Shown here piece by piece: positions 52,595 through 62,408 of a DNA stretch of 63,658 nucleotides. This stretch comes from Dysosmobacter segnis (GTDB lineage Bacteria; Bacillota; Clostridia; Oscillospirales; Oscillospiraceae): assembly GCF_014297285.1 (NCBI RefSeq), contig NZ_JACOQI010000017.1, forward strand, positions 1 to 63,658, read 5' to 3'. Within the stretch, counting starts at the first letter, position 1, and the number at the start of each line of letters is the position of its first letter. The position numbers and the translations under genes are program-made. The notes beneath the pieces were generated by a model. The model saw only the letters and a program-made list of their open reading frames with translations. It did not search any database and was not told the DNA's origin.

Positions 52595-53926
52595 ATGGAA
52601 CACAAGAAAAACACCAAGAGCTTTGCGAGCCGCTGGGGCTTTATCCTTGCGTCCGTCGGTTCGGCGGTGGGTATGGCCAACGTCTGGGGCTTCCCCAACA
52701 AAATGGGCAGCAACGGCGGCGGCGCATTTTTACTGATTTATCTGCTGTTTGTTTTTATTTTCAGTTATGTGGGCCTTCCGGCGGAGTTTGCCATGGGCCG
52801 CCGTGCCGCCACCGGTACGCTGGGCGCTTACGAAAACGCTTGGGACACCCGCAGCAAGTCTGCCGGCAAAGTCGGCGGTCTGCTGGGCTGGCTGCCTCTG
52901 GCTGGCTCCCTGTGCATCGCCATCGGCTATGCCGTCATCGTCACCTATGTGCTCAAGGCTCTGGTGGATTCCCTGCTGGGCACACTGCTGACCACGGACA
53001 CCGCCGCCTGGTTCGGTGCCTTCTCCTCCACCCCCTACTCCGTGATCCCCTATCACATCGTTGTGGTGGTGGGCACGCTGCTGACGCTGTTTCTGGGCGC
53101 CCGCAGCATTGAAAAGACCAACAAGGTCATGATGCCTGTCTTCTTTGTGATCTTCCTGATTCTGGCCGTGCGGGTGGCCCTTCTGCCCGGCGCCGCGGAG
53201 GGATATGTCTTTATGTTCACCCCCCGCTGGGAGGCCCTGACGAATCCCATGATCTGGATCTGGGCTATGGGGCAGGCGTTTTTCTCCCTGTCCGTCACCG
53301 GCAGCGGCATGATCGTTTACGGTGCGTACCTCTCCAAGGACGAGGACGTGGTGGGCGTGGCCCAGCACACGGCCCTCTTTGACACCATTGCCGCCGTGGT
53401 AGCCGCCCTGGTTATTATCCCCGCCTGCTTCTCCTACGGTCTGGACGTGGGCGCCGGTCCCAGCCTGCTGTTCGTGACCCTGCCCACCATCTTGCAGGAC
53501 ATCCCCATGGGTCAGCTCTTCGCCATCATCCTGTATATGGCCATGATTTTCGCCGGCGTCAGCTCTTTGCAGAATATGTTTGAGGTGGTGGCGGAGTCCC
53601 TGATGCACAAGTTCCCGAAGCTCACCCGCGTTACCGTCCTGGTACTGCTGGGCGCGCTGTGCCTGGGCTTCGGCATCGGCATGGAGACCATCAGCAAGTG
53701 GGGTCCCTGGATGGATCTGGTGTCCATTTATATCATCCCCATCGGCGCTACACTGGGCGCGGTCTCCTGGTTCTACGTGATGAAGAAGGACGCCCTGCTG
53801 GACGCCATCAACACCGGCAGTACGAAAAAACGCGGCGATCTCTGGTACAATGCGGGCCGGTATGTGTACGTCCCTCTGGCGATCATTCTCTGCTGCGTGG
53901 CCCTGTTCATGCACGTTGCTTTCTGA
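52595..53926 (+). CDS. Sodium-dependent transporter of the NSS (SNF) family
   Basis: A 443-residue LeuT-fold symporter with about 11 membrane segments. The family start RWGFILASVGSAVGMANVWGFP holds the helix 1 sodium and substrate site; QAFFSLSVTGSGMIVYGAYL is helix 6. Bacterial members carry amino acids such as Leu, Trp, Tyr or Met with Na+. Expression is probably conditional because of the terminator-bearing leader immediately upstream. Confidence 0.92.
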   Translation: MEHKKNTKSFASRWGFILASVGSAVGMANVWGFPNKMGSNGGGAFLLIYLLFVFIFSYVGLPAEFAMGRRAATGTLGAYENAWDTRSKSAGKVGGLLGWLPLAGSLCIAIGYAVIVTYVLKALVDSLLGTLLTTDTAAWFGAFSSTPYSVIPYHIVVVVGTLLTLFLGARSIEKTNKVMMPVFFVIFLILAVRVALLPGAAEGYVFMFTPRWEALTNPMIWIWAMGQAFFSLSVTGSGMIVYGAYLSKDEDVVGVAQHTALFDTIAAVVAALVIIPACFSYGLDVGAGPSLLFVTLPTILQDIPMGQLFAIILYMAMIFAGVSSLQNMFEVVAESLMHKFPKLTRVTVLVLLGALCLGFGIGMETISKWGPWMDLVSIYIIPIGATLGAVSWFYVMKKDALLDAINTGSTKKRGDLWYNAGRYVYVPLAIILCCVALFMHVAF

Positions 53927-53965
53927 TACCCACAGAAAATTTCCACGCATATAGCTAATAAAAAG

Positions 53966-53996
53966 GACCCGGCGGCTGAAAATCAGCTGCCGGGTC
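53966..53996. terminator. Terminator shared by the symporter and the leftward SPFH cluster
   Basis: GACCCGGCGGCTGA pairs with TCAGCTGCCGGGTC (one mismatch) around a short A loop. T-rich sequence follows on both strands. Confidence 0.85.
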
Positions 53997-54017
53997 TGTT
54001 TCGTATAAAAGGTTTCA

Positions 54018-55133
54018 TCAATCGTAGCGCAAGCTCAAGGTAGCGGAGTCCTCGCCGTTCCGCAGGAAGGGCATCCCCTCGCCGATGCGGGAGCGCTGGA
54101 AGTACAGATACTCGCCGGAGGGGGAGATCAGCACTGGGAAGCTGCCGCTGAGGGAGCTGCCCACCCCGGCGGACATATCCAGCCGCAGGCAGTCATCCTC
54201 CATGCGCCATACACCGAAGAATCGCAGATCCATCTGGTTGTCATAGCACTCGTACAAATTAGCCAGCCCCGCATAGTCCGGGCCACAGTCGCCGTAATGC
54301 AGCTCCAGCGTCCACTCATCGCAATCCCACGAGGTATCGGCCAGCCCCAGATCCGTAGGAGGCCACCACCAATCGTCACCGGACGGCTCCCAGCCCTCGG
54401 GATGGTCGATGGCGGTGGTGTTGGTGTAGATGGAGAAGTCGAACAACAGCATACGGCCCTCCTCGCTGGCAGGCAGGATCACATCGCCGTACAAATCCTC
54501 CTGCGGATACCAGCTCACCGCCGTACCACCGTTAGCCACGAGGTTGATCTCCATATCCGGCTCCTCCGGATCCACGAATACCAAAACAGGCTGGGCACAT
54601 TCCTCCCGGTAGAGGACTTCGTCCGCCACCGGATGCAGGCCGTTGCCCTGAGACTGCCATGTGATGTGGTTCACGGCAAGGCTGGTGTTCTCTCCCCGCG
54701 GAATGACGCAGAACAGCTTGCCGTACCCCGGACCGAGGACCCGCTCCGAGGGGATGGTCAGCATGACCGGCATCTCCGCCGTCAGGTCAAGGCAGTTTTC
54801 CAGCATCCAGTCCGACAGCTTGGAGGTGTCCCCCTTCTCCCGGCAGCCGAGATAGGCCGCGGCGCCGGGATAGCCGCCGTATTCCAAATCAAAGCCCAGC
54901 TTGTCGAGACATTCCTCCACCAGCTTCGGGTCCACCTCCGCTTCCGGTTCGGAAGGCTTCACAGGATCGGCCTGACCGGTCTGATCGGTCCTGCTGTCGG
55001 AGATCGTCTCCTTTACGCCGCCGTTTCCCGCTGCCGGGGCCGGTTTCTTTTTCCCTCCGCAGGCAGTCAGGCTAAGAGCCAGCGTCAGGCAGAGAAGTGC
55101 CGACGCCAGCCGGTGCAAAGTCAAGCGCTTCAT
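54018..55133 (-). CDS. Lipoprotein, function unknown, last gene of the SPFH cluster
   Basis: A 371-residue lipoprotein. The signal peptide ends in LTAC at about residue 25, followed by a Gly/Lys linker. The mature part is acidic and rich in Trp and Tyr (GDDWWWPPTDLGLADTSWDCDEW). The final third looks like a lipocalin-type or DUF-like beta-barrel (FFGVWRMEDDCLRLDMS...). I do not recognise a family. It lies 15 bases after the TPM gene. A weak likeness to the lipoprotein at the other end of the cluster (WRM, short beta strands) suggests a paralogous pair. Confidence 0.75.
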   Translation of the reverse strand: MKRLTLHRLASALLCLTLALSLTACGGKKKPAPAAGNGGVKETISDSRTDQTGQADPVKPSEPEAEVDPKLVEECLDKLGFDLEYGGYPGAAAYLGCREKGDTSKLSDWMLENCLDLTAEMPVMLTIPSERVLGPGYGKLFCVIPRGENTSLAVNHITWQSQGNGLHPVADEVLYREECAQPVLVFVDPEEPDMEINLVANGGTAVSWYPQEDLYGDVILPASEEGRMLLFDFSIYTNTTAIDHPEGWEPSGDDWWWPPTDLGLADTSWDCDEWTLELHYGDCGPDYAGLANLYECYDNQMDLRFFGVWRMEDDCLRLDMSAGVGSSLSGSFPVLISPSGEYLYFQRSRIGEGMPFLRNGEDSATLSLRYD

Positions 55134-55148
55134 GATTCTGCCTCCTTC

Positions 55149-56489
55149 TCAGAATTTTCCGCTGCGGCCGTGACCTCCTCCGCCGCTGCGGCTTACAGTT
55201 CCTCCGCTGCTTCTGCCACCGCCGCCGGAGTCGCTCTCGATCTTACGGCGGGTCTCCGTGGTATGGGTGTAGTGGTCATAGCTGTCCGTCAGCTTCAATC
55301 CACCGCCCGCCGTGGTATACACGTTGGCGTCAACGCCCTTGCGCACGGACTTCATCTGTCCCTTCAGGATCATGCACACCAGAAACGCGATCAGGCAGGA
55401 GACTGCCACCGCAATGCCGATGGCCGGCAGGGGGCTGGACCGCACAGGTTTTCCATCCTCAGCCAGAGTCAGAAACTCGTCACAGGCGGCAAGATAGCTG
55501 GAAACCCCGGCATACCAGTCGCCGCCGCTGAATTTATCCAAAAAGCGATCCTCCAGCTGTTTTTCGCCGTATCGGTCAAAAGCATACTCCGCCCATTCGC
55601 CGTAGACGAACATGGCGTAGTCCCGCTCTTTCATGCTCAGCATGATGATGACGCCGTTTCGGTCCTCGCCCACACCAAGGCCCTCGGCGTGGTAGATCTG
55701 ATACAGGGCGGTATAGGGATCGTCACCGTAGCCGTAAGCTGTAAAGTCCTCCACAAAAAGGGTATAGATGCCGCAGCTGCGGCGGAGGGCGATATCCTCG
55801 GCCCGATCCTCCAGTTCTTCCCGCTCCCCGTCGGAGAGCATTCCCCGCAGATCGAACACATAGTTCATGCCGGTGCTGCCCAACTCCGGAGCTTCGCCGG
55901 ACTGGACGGTCTCGGGCTGCTGCGCCTCCGTTGGGAAGTCTGCGGAGAGATAGTCCGCCGCCGTCGCCGCCATGGCGTTCACCGCCTGACAGAGCGCCTC
56001 GGCGCTCACGGTCATATCCGTACCGTCCCACGCCCGCGCCGTCATATACGGCTCCACCGCGTCATACACCAAGCCGGAGAGTTCCTGCCCGTCGCCCCGC
56101 GTCTCGCTCAGCATCGCGTAGACGCACCAGTCGGTCTCCGCCAGGGTGTAAGAACCGTCCGCCAGAGGCTCCATCACCAGCGTCAGCGAGATGCCGTCCT
56201 TTTCCTCGCCCCAGCCGTAGCCGGAATCTTTGTAAACATATGTGGCGATATCTCCGGCGGTGGTACCCTCGCTGACATCCTCATTGGTAAATATGTCCAC
56301 CCGCAGGTCAAGGTGAAGCGCCTCCGTCAGCTGGGGCAAAGTGTACTGACCCAGATCGGACAGTTCCTCCGAGCCCAGTGCGTCGGTCTCGTCATAGATC
56401 GCGCCGTATTCCGTCCACGCCAGAGTGGGGACGCACAGAGTCAGCGTCAGCAGGAGCGCCGTCAGCAAAGCTGTGACTTTTCTTTTCAT
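55149..56489 (-). CDS. TPM-domain protein with two TPM-like units (YdjH/YgcG-like)
   Basis: A 446-residue exported protein. A signal peptide (about 1-25) is followed by a first TPM-like unit (about 27-180, YDETDALGSEELSDLGQY) and a second, more typical one (about 205-345, FDLRGMLSDGEREELEDRAE and GVGEDRNGVIIMLSM). One membrane helix follows at about 352-375, and a cytoplasmic Ser/Gly-rich tail ends in GGGGHGRSGKF. TPM proteins work at the membrane; B. subtilis YdjH is one and belongs to the same kind of cluster as the neighbours here. Confidence 0.82.
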   Translation of the reverse strand: MKRKVTALLTALLLTLTLCVPTLAWTEYGAIYDETDALGSEELSDLGQYTLPQLTEALHLDLRVDIFTNEDVSEGTTAGDIATYVYKDSGYGWGEEKDGISLTLVMEPLADGSYTLAETDWCVYAMLSETRGDGQELSGLVYDAVEPYMTARAWDGTDMTVSAEALCQAVNAMAATAADYLSADFPTEAQQPETVQSGEAPELGSTGMNYVFDLRGMLSDGEREELEDRAEDIALRRSCGIYTLFVEDFTAYGYGDDPYTALYQIYHAEGLGVGEDRNGVIIMLSMKERDYAMFVYGEWAEYAFDRYGEKQLEDRFLDKFSGGDWYAGVSSYLAACDEFLTLAEDGKPVRSSPLPAIGIAVAVSCLIAFLVCMILKGQMKSVRKGVDANVYTTAGGGLKLTDSYDHYTHTTETRRKIESDSGGGGRSSGGTVSRSGGGGHGRSGKF

Positions 56490-56501
56490 GTCCGTCCCTC
56501 C

Positions 56502-57635
56502 TTATCGCATCAGCAGGACAATGACCGAACTCAATACGGACAGCGGCACGGCAATGGCGGCAAACATCCCCCAGAACCGCCCCTTGTCCACAGGCAGGTC
56601 TCCTACCAGCTTTCCGGTCTGTCCATTCATGGCGAAGAGGAAATCCTTGCCCTGCCATTTGGTATTCAGCAGCCACACCGGCAGCAGCGCGTAGTGGACC
56701 TTGCCCCGCTGGATGTCTGCGTGTTCGCCCCTCGGGAAACAGGTCGCGTATCCCGTTACGGTACCTTGCAGCGCCTTTTTCAAGCTGCCCAGACAGCGGA
56801 CATCGGCCCGTTCCCGGCTCTTGTCCGCCGACACGTCGAACTTATCCGCCAGGAAGCCCGGCAGATACGCCGTGGAGAAGGGTTTCAGGTCATCGTAATT
56901 GTAAGGCTCGATGGAATCCATGTGATCATCCGGCATTTTAGTCGAGGCGTCCACCGGTACCTTTTCAAAGGGCATCGTTCCGGCACGGTACACGTCAAAG
57001 TGCTCCGTCTTTATCACCTCATACTCACCCTCGGTGCGCTTGTGGGACCGGGTACACTCATAGTGGGCATTGCCCTCCGCCTCACCGCTGAACAGCCAGA
57101 AGGGTACATAGACCCCCTGGATCTCCTGTAAGTGATTTTCCTTGGAAAAGCTCTTGGGAAGGAGCACCTTGCCCCTGTAATGCTTCTTGAGCTCGCGGAT
57201 GGCGTCCTCGCGGCTGAGTTTGAAGGGGATCACGAAATCCGGCTTCAGCGTTCCCGCAAACTGCCCCGGCACCACCGTTGGGTTTCCACAATAAGGGCAG
57301 GAGGTAGCCGCCGTGCTTGCGTCACAGATCAGCTCCGCACCACAGCTTGGGCAGCTGTAAGCCTTCATGCCGTCGCCCTCTGCGCCCCAGTCGGCGCTGA
57401 GGTCCGGCAACTCCCAGCCGCCTTCCTCGGCTGCCTTCTTTTCCGCCGCCGTTTTTTCTTCTGCCGACTGCTGCGCCGCCGCGGCCTGTTCCTCCTTTTC
57501 CGCGTAAAGCGCCTCGATCTCTGCTACATCATAGGTACTACCGCAGTAATCGCACTCCAGCTTGCCGGATGCGCCCACAAAATGCAGCGGGCCGGTGCAG
57601 CTTGGGCATTGATAGTTGGTCACCTGTGCTGCCAT
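56502..57635 (-). CDS. TFIIB-type zinc-ribbon membrane protein (YdjG-like)
   Basis: A 377-residue protein with two zinc ribbons: CPSC/CDYC at residues 10-31 and CPSCGAELICD.../CPYCG near 95-120. A Glu/Ala-rich coiled stretch lies between them, then a conserved domain (PFKLSREDAIRELKKHYRGK, VYVPFWLFSGEAEGNAHYE), and one C-terminal membrane helix. Similar clostridial proteins are sometimes misnamed PriA helicase; there is no helicase motif. It matches YdjG, the partner of YdjH and YdjI in the B. subtilis PspA-linked operon. ATG 57635 is preferred over GTG 57647. Confidence 0.8.
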   Translation of the reverse strand: MAAQVTNYQCPSCTGPLHFVGASGKLECDYCGSTYDVAEIEALYAEKEEQAAAAQQSAEEKTAAEKKAAEEGGWELPDLSADWGAEGDGMKAYSCPSCGAELICDASTAATSCPYCGNPTVVPGQFAGTLKPDFVIPFKLSREDAIRELKKHYRGKVLLPKSFSKENHLQEIQGVYVPFWLFSGEAEGNAHYECTRSHKRTEGEYEVIKTEHFDVYRAGTMPFEKVPVDASTKMPDDHMDSIEPYNYDDLKPFSTAYLPGFLADKFDVSADKSRERADVRCLGSLKKALQGTVTGYATCFPRGEHADIQRGKVHYALLPVWLLNTKWQGKDFLFAMNGQTGKLVGDLPVDKGRFWGMFAAIAVPLSVLSSVIVLLMR

Positions 57636-57727
57636 GCTTGCTCTCACCCTTCTTTCTTCATTTTCCGTTCAGCGCCCGCCCGTAGACGGGCGGACGCTGT
57701 TGAGCCGTTTTCTCCGATCTGTTTCCC

Positions 57728-58732
57728 TTATCCTCTGGGCGCACCGCAGTACTCGCAGAATTTTCCGTCATTCTGTCCGCCGCAGGCGGGGCAGGTCCAC
57801 GGACCGGCTGCTGCCGGAGCGGGAGCGAAGGTCTCCTGCTGCTGCATGGGGGCCTCCTGCTGCAGGGGGGCTGTCTGAACTGTGCCGCCGCCACGGGCGG
57901 TCTCCATCACCTGAAGCAGCGCCGCTCGGATCTCGTCGCCCATTTCGCGGTACTTGCGATATTCCCGATTGCTCTCCGGATCGAAGCCGGCAGCCATGGT
58001 ATTCATCCGGCCCACAGAATTTATCTGTCCCATCATGGGGCGCTGTGTCATGCCGCTCTGGGGCCGACCTGCCATAGGACGCTGGTTCATGCCCGGCTGA
58101 TTCATCATAGGCCGCTGACCCGCCATGCCGCTCTGAGGACGGCCCGCCATAGGACGCTGGCCCATCATACCCTGCTGCCCCATCATGGGCCGCTGCATGG
58201 TGTTCTGCGGCTCGATGTACACAGAACTGTTGTTCAGGCGGAACTTCATTTCGTCAAAGTAGGGGTTATTGACGGAAATGATCACTTCAAAGTCATAGGA
58301 ATACTCGTAGCGGGGCGGGTTGTAGCTGACCTCCTTGCCGTCCGGTCCCTCCCGCTTCTGCTCCGTGCGGCTCTCGTCAATGTCCACGCGGCAGCCGGTC
58401 AGCGCGGTGCAGTCCAGAATATCCGGGTTGGCGTCCGCCAGATCCCGGGCACGGGTAACGGTGAACCAACGATGCTCCTCGTCCAGCAGGACCTTACAAT
58501 CCTCGCCGTAGGAGCGGGTGGTGCGGAACTGGGACGCCCTGCCCCGGTTTTCCTCCCGGTAGGCCAGCTGCCGCTTGATGTCCTCCACCGTAGAGCGGCG
58601 GCGGTCACTGAACCAGGGAGAGAACTGCTTCGCGCAGTCCTTACAGAGGTTGCCGTCTTCCAGTTTCTGATTGCCCAACAGTCCGATCTACTCGCCGCAG
58701 ATGTCGCAGTATTTCTTATCAAACAATCCCAT
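57728..58732 (-). pseudogene. DUF4428-like zinc-finger protein interrupted by an in-frame TAG at codon 15
   Basis: From ATG 58732, which has a perfect AGGAGGAAG site, the frame reads MGLFDKKYCDICGE, then TAG (58690-58688), then IGLLGNQKLEDGNLCKDCAKQ and on for 315 more codons. The N-terminal Cys pair (CDIC) and second pair (CKDC) make one DUF4428-like zinc finger, so the stop splits the finger. Later parts are a PH- or tubby-like beta region, a Met/Pro/Gln repeat (QRPM, GRPQSGM; about 58000-58210) and a C-terminal zinc ribbon CPACGGQ.../CEYCG. Internal starts such as TTG 58678 lack a ribosome site. It may be a true nonsense mutation, readthrough, or a sequence error. Confidence 0.75.
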
Positions 58733-58867
58733 AATAGCTTCCTCCTGTTGTTTTCAACCACCGTAACGGCTCACATTGCATTGTCCACCCGGAACCGGGA
58801 CCTTGTCCCCGGCCGTGGCTCCCGCAGCCGGGGACGGATTTTCGCCAAATAAACCTGCTATTTGCTC

Positions 58868-59374
58868 TTATTCTTCAACTTTTTGAAGCTCCACCACTTT
58901 GTCCGCCGCTTCCGACCAGTCCACCGTCAGCTCCAGTCTGCCGCTGTCCTCGCCGGCCCCGGCACAGTGGTAAACGTCCAGGATCTTCCCCCATTCCGTG
59001 CCGTCCGCCTTCTGGAGAACACGGTTGTCTAACATCAGCCCTGTGTCCTGTATCTTTTTACGCGGGATGTAGGTGAAGTCCAGCGGGGTTTCCAGAACGG
59101 TCTCGCCGTCCAACCGGAGGGTCAGGCCGTCCTCTTCGCCGATGCTCGCCTGCCAGCGGCCGTCTTCACTTTCCCATGTACCCTCCAGCACGGGCCAGAG
59201 GGCGGAATTGTCCACATAGGTGTGGTCGCCGTCCAGCAGGAACGCGGCATCCGGATTTTCCATGCCGTTGCCCCCATCCATGATCCGGTCTGTGACAAAG
59301 TGCTTATAGAGGCCGGAAAGGGCTAAACCTACGAGTATCCCCGCCAGAAGAATCCAGATCATCCGGCGCTTCAT
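58868..59374 (-). CDS. Small membrane-anchored protein of the SPFH cluster
   Basis: A 168-residue protein with one N-terminal helix (about 5-25, WILLAGILVGLALSGLY) and an extracytoplasmic beta-rich domain containing LEGTWESEDGRWQASI, a lipocalin-like pattern. Its start overlaps the SPFH stop by 4 bases, so the two are coupled. I do not recognise a named family. A hairpin-rich 135-base gap separates it from the DUF4428-like gene. Confidence 0.75.
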   Translation of the reverse strand: MKRRMIWILLAGILVGLALSGLYKHFVTDRIMDGGNGMENPDAAFLLDGDHTYVDNSALWPVLEGTWESEDGRWQASIGEEDGLTLRLDGETVLETPLDFTYIPRKKIQDTGLMLDNRVLQKADGTEWGKILDVYHCAGAGEDSGRLELTVDWSEAADKVVELQKVEE

Positions 59375-60783
59375 CCAACGATGTCCCCGTCGTCAAAGGG
59401 GTCGCCGCACTCAGGACAGAACTTGGGGGGATGCTGCGGGTCGGCGGGCTCCCAGCCGCACTTGTCACACTTGTACTGAGGAACTCCGGCAGGCTTGGGC
59501 TTGCCGCACTCAGCACAGAACTTGCCCTTATTCACCGCGCCGCAGGTGCAGGTCCAGCCGTCCGCTGCGGCGGTGGGCTTGGGCTTGCCGCATTCCGGGC
59601 AGAATTTTCCGGTGGCGGTGGCGCCGCAGGCGCACTGCCAGCTGTCCCCGGCAGGCTTCGGCTCCGGCTTCTTGCTGCCGCAGTTGGGACAGAAGTTGCC
59701 GGTGATGCCGCCCTGACCGCAGGTGCAGGTCCAGCCCTGCGCCGCAGGTGCGGGAGCGGGCTGCGCCGCCTGCTGCTGCCCCATCTGGAATAGGTTCTGG
59801 GCGTTCATGCCACCCATCTGTCCGGCCACGCCCATGCCCATAAAGGCCATAGCGGGACCGGCGCCGGTGTTGGCGGCCGCCGCCTTCATCGCCTCGCCCT
59901 GAGAGCCGACGAGATGTGCCGCCGCACGGGTGGGGTCCATAAAGGCCGCGTTGCGCTGCAGCTCCTTGATCATCTGCTCGTCTTCCTCATTGGCCTTCAC
60001 GCTGGAAACGCCGAAGGAGACGATCTCCATGCCGCGCAGATCCCGCCACTTGCCGGAAAGCTGCTCGTTGAGGGCGTCAGCCAGCTCCAGAGTATGGCCG
60101 GGAAGGGCGGAATAGCGGATGCCCATTTCGCTGATCTTGGCGAAAGCGGGCTGCAAAGCCGTCAGCAGCTCCGTTTTCATCTGACCGGCGATATTTTCCG
60201 TCTTGTAGTCCTCACTGACGTTGCCGCAGACGTTGGTGTAGAACAGCAGGGGGTTCTTCAGCCGGATGCTGTACTCACCGAAGCAGCGGATGCCGATGTC
60301 GATGTCGATGCCAGCCCGCTGGTCCACCACCCGGAAGGGGACGGGGCTGGGGGTGCCGTACTTATTGCCCGTCAGCTCCTTGGTGTTGAAGTAGTAGACT
60401 CGCTGATCCTTGGGAGCCTCGCCGCCGAAGGTGAAACGCTTGCCGATATTCTGGAACACGTTCTTCACGCTCTCGCCCAGATCACCGGAGAAGATGCTGG
60501 GCTCCGTGGACATATCGTAGGTGTATTCGCCGGGCTCGGCGCAGACGTCCACCACCTTGCCCTGCTCCACGATGAGCATACACTGTCCGTCCGCAATGGC
60601 GATCAGGCTGCCGTTGGTGATGATATTGTCATCGCCCTTGGTGTTGCTGGAACGGCCCGTGACCTTCTTTTTGCCCTTGACCGCCAGCACGTCAGAGGGG
60701 ATCGCCTCGCAATAAAAGTATTCCTTCCACTGGTCGGCCAACACGCCGCCAGCCGCGCCCATTGCCGCTTTGATCAGTCCCAT
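59371..60783 (-). CDS. SPFH/virion-core protein with C-terminal zinc ribbons (YdjI-like)
   Basis: A 470-residue cytoplasmic SPFH protein. The N-terminal SPFH domain (about 1-270) includes VFQNIGKRFTFGGEAPKDQRVYYFN split over strands and a TELLTALQPAFAKISEMGI helix. A Met/Gly/Gln/Ala linker (about 310-345) follows, then four zinc ribbons with CxC or CxxC pairs (CTCGQ, CPNCG, CACGA, CPECG, CTCGA, CAECG, CDKCG, CPECG). B. subtilis YdjI is the closest known architecture and recruits PspA with YdjG and YdjH. No PspA gene is present in this window. Start after AAAAGGAG. Confidence 0.88.
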   Translation of the reverse strand: MGLIKAAMGAAGGVLADQWKEYFYCEAIPSDVLAVKGKKKVTGRSSNTKGDDNIITNGSLIAIADGQCMLIVEQGKVVDVCAEPGEYTYDMSTEPSIFSGDLGESVKNVFQNIGKRFTFGGEAPKDQRVYYFNTKELTGNKYGTPSPVPFRVVDQRAGIDIDIGIRCFGEYSIRLKNPLLFYTNVCGNVSEDYKTENIAGQMKTELLTALQPAFAKISEMGIRYSALPGHTLELADALNEQLSGKWRDLRGMEIVSFGVSSVKANEEDEQMIKELQRNAAFMDPTRAAAHLVGSQGEAMKAAAANTGAGPAMAFMGMGVAGQMGGMNAQNLFQMGQQQAAQPAPAPAAQGWTCTCGQGGITGNFCPNCGSKKPEPKPAGDSWQCACGATATGKFCPECGKPKPTAAADGWTCTCGAVNKGKFCAECGKPKPAGVPQYKCDKCGWEPADPQHPPKFCPECGDPFDDGDIVG

Positions 60784-60879
60784 AATTTTACTCTCCTTTT
60801 CCTGTTGTTGTATTTGATTTCAGCATTCGCTTTTGATCGCATCTTATAAAATCGCCTGTTTTTTAGGGAAAACAAGGCC

Positions 60880-62221
60880 TCAGCTCCCTCCCGTCAGGAA
60901 GGTGTCTCCACTGACATAAAACGGAGCCTGATCCGTAATGGGCCAGGTGAACCAGCTCACATCCCAGGGCCGCTTCATAAACAGGCACACCCGCGCCGTA
61001 TCCTCTGGAATGGTGAGGGAGAAGAACATCGGCTCATTGATCTTGATTTTCCCCTCATACACCACCTTCTCCGAGATCCAACTTTGTTGGGTGCCGTCAT
61101 CGTTCAGCACCGGCGTTCCAACGCTGAATTGGATGTCCGTTTCGTACCACCGGCCCACCAGCAGCTTATTCTGTCCGTTGGGTTCCAATGCGTTCATGGG
61201 GATCACCGACAGCGGCTCCGTCACCTCGGCGGGCGGGTCCCGCCAGTAGAAGATCAGCGATTTTTCCGGCTCCCCTGTCATAGCGTTCTCCAAGGTCGGC
61301 GGCAGGAAGCCGCTGGAGCGCATATAGGTGACGGTACGGACGCCCGCGCCCCCGTTCTTTTCATAAGGTATCCGCACAAGCAGGCTATTCCGGTTCGTCA
61401 GGGCGGCGAAAAACGCCGCGCCAGTCTCCTCGTCGGTCAGCCGCACGCTCCAAGTCTCATTGGGCAGCCCCGGCATCAGCGGTTCCTCTATCTGCTCCGC
61501 TAGCAGATGCTTTTCTGACCGGTATTGCGGGGTGTCCGTATCCAGCCCGGCAGCGTGGTACCAGTCCGCCCTCATCACATAGCCCTCCAACAGATCGGAC
61601 CACAGGCAATCAAAGCACAGCATAGAGGCGATATGTTCCTCGCCGGGCCTGTATTCCCGGCCGTCCTCCTCATAGTGGGTCATGCGCCACGTTCCGTAGA
61701 GGTCCGCGATCCCCATCTCTCCGCCGGGGCCCGGCCGCTCTGCCGGGGCAAAGTAGAAGGTATCTCCGTAGGGGGGTCTCGATCGCCAGAGAATCGGTGC
61801 TTTCGATCCGACCGTCCAAGGTCAGCGGCTCGCCGGTATTCATCGTTCCCGTCAACCGCAGGGTGCTGTCCGCGCCCAGCCACCAGTTTCCGTCGAGCAG
61901 GCTGGTATTGTAGTACGAGCCTAACACATCCCAAAACTGGGCCGTTCCGTCTTCGTTGAGATAGAGGTCCGCCCACCACGCCTCCGTGGGCATAGCACTG
62001 GTTTTCATGCAGTCGTTCATGGCATCATAGCTCTCGTGCCGCACAGCGGTCCAGTAGTCCGCGCTGAACGGTGTGGAGGTCTGCTGCCGGGTATCCTCCG
62101 CGCTGTCGGCAGCAGAGGGTGGCACATCCGTATTTGTGTCCGGCCCCGGTGTTTTGCCGCAGGCAGTCAGGCCGAGCCCCAGAAGAAACGCCAAGAAAAA
62201 CGCGGTCCATCTTTTTTTCAC
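60880..62221 (-). pseudogene. Lipoprotein split by a one-base frameshift in a six-G run
   Basis: GTG 62221 (after AAAGGAGG) opens MKKRWTAFFLAFLLGLGLTACG, a lipoprotein signal ending in LTAC. The frame continues to about LAIETP, where the plus strand has six G (61771-61776). Removing one base joins it to PYGDTFYFAPAERPGPGGE and the second frame MGIADLYGTWRMTHYEEDG, which runs to 60880. The joined protein would be about 446 residues with two lipocalin-like beta domains. Possible explanations are phase variation, recent inactivation or a homopolymer sequencing error. First gene of the SPFH cluster. Confidence 0.75.
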
Positions 62222-62408
62222 AGCTGTGCCTCCTTTACGCTCAACAGTCCTGCGTCACCGGAATACGGATGCCGCCAAGAGGATCGGATTATTCCCGGAG
62301 GGGCCGTTCGCCGACAAAGGACTTGAAGCTCTGCCAACGGGACGGTCTTTAAGCGGGTCCTGTCGGCTCCCTATCGTTTTTAATTCGCAGATCATATGGC
62401 TTAACTTC

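Noticed and set aside
54297..57131. A 944-codon plus-strand frame opposite the SPFH cluster genes
   Set aside because: It covers several minus-strand genes that have signal peptides, ribosome sites and domain motifs; the plus frame has no recognisable domain.
58006..58210. CRISPR-like or minisatellite array
   Set aside because: The repeats encode a Met/Pro/Gln tract inside a gene, and no regular spacer pattern exists. No CRISPR array was seen in the window.
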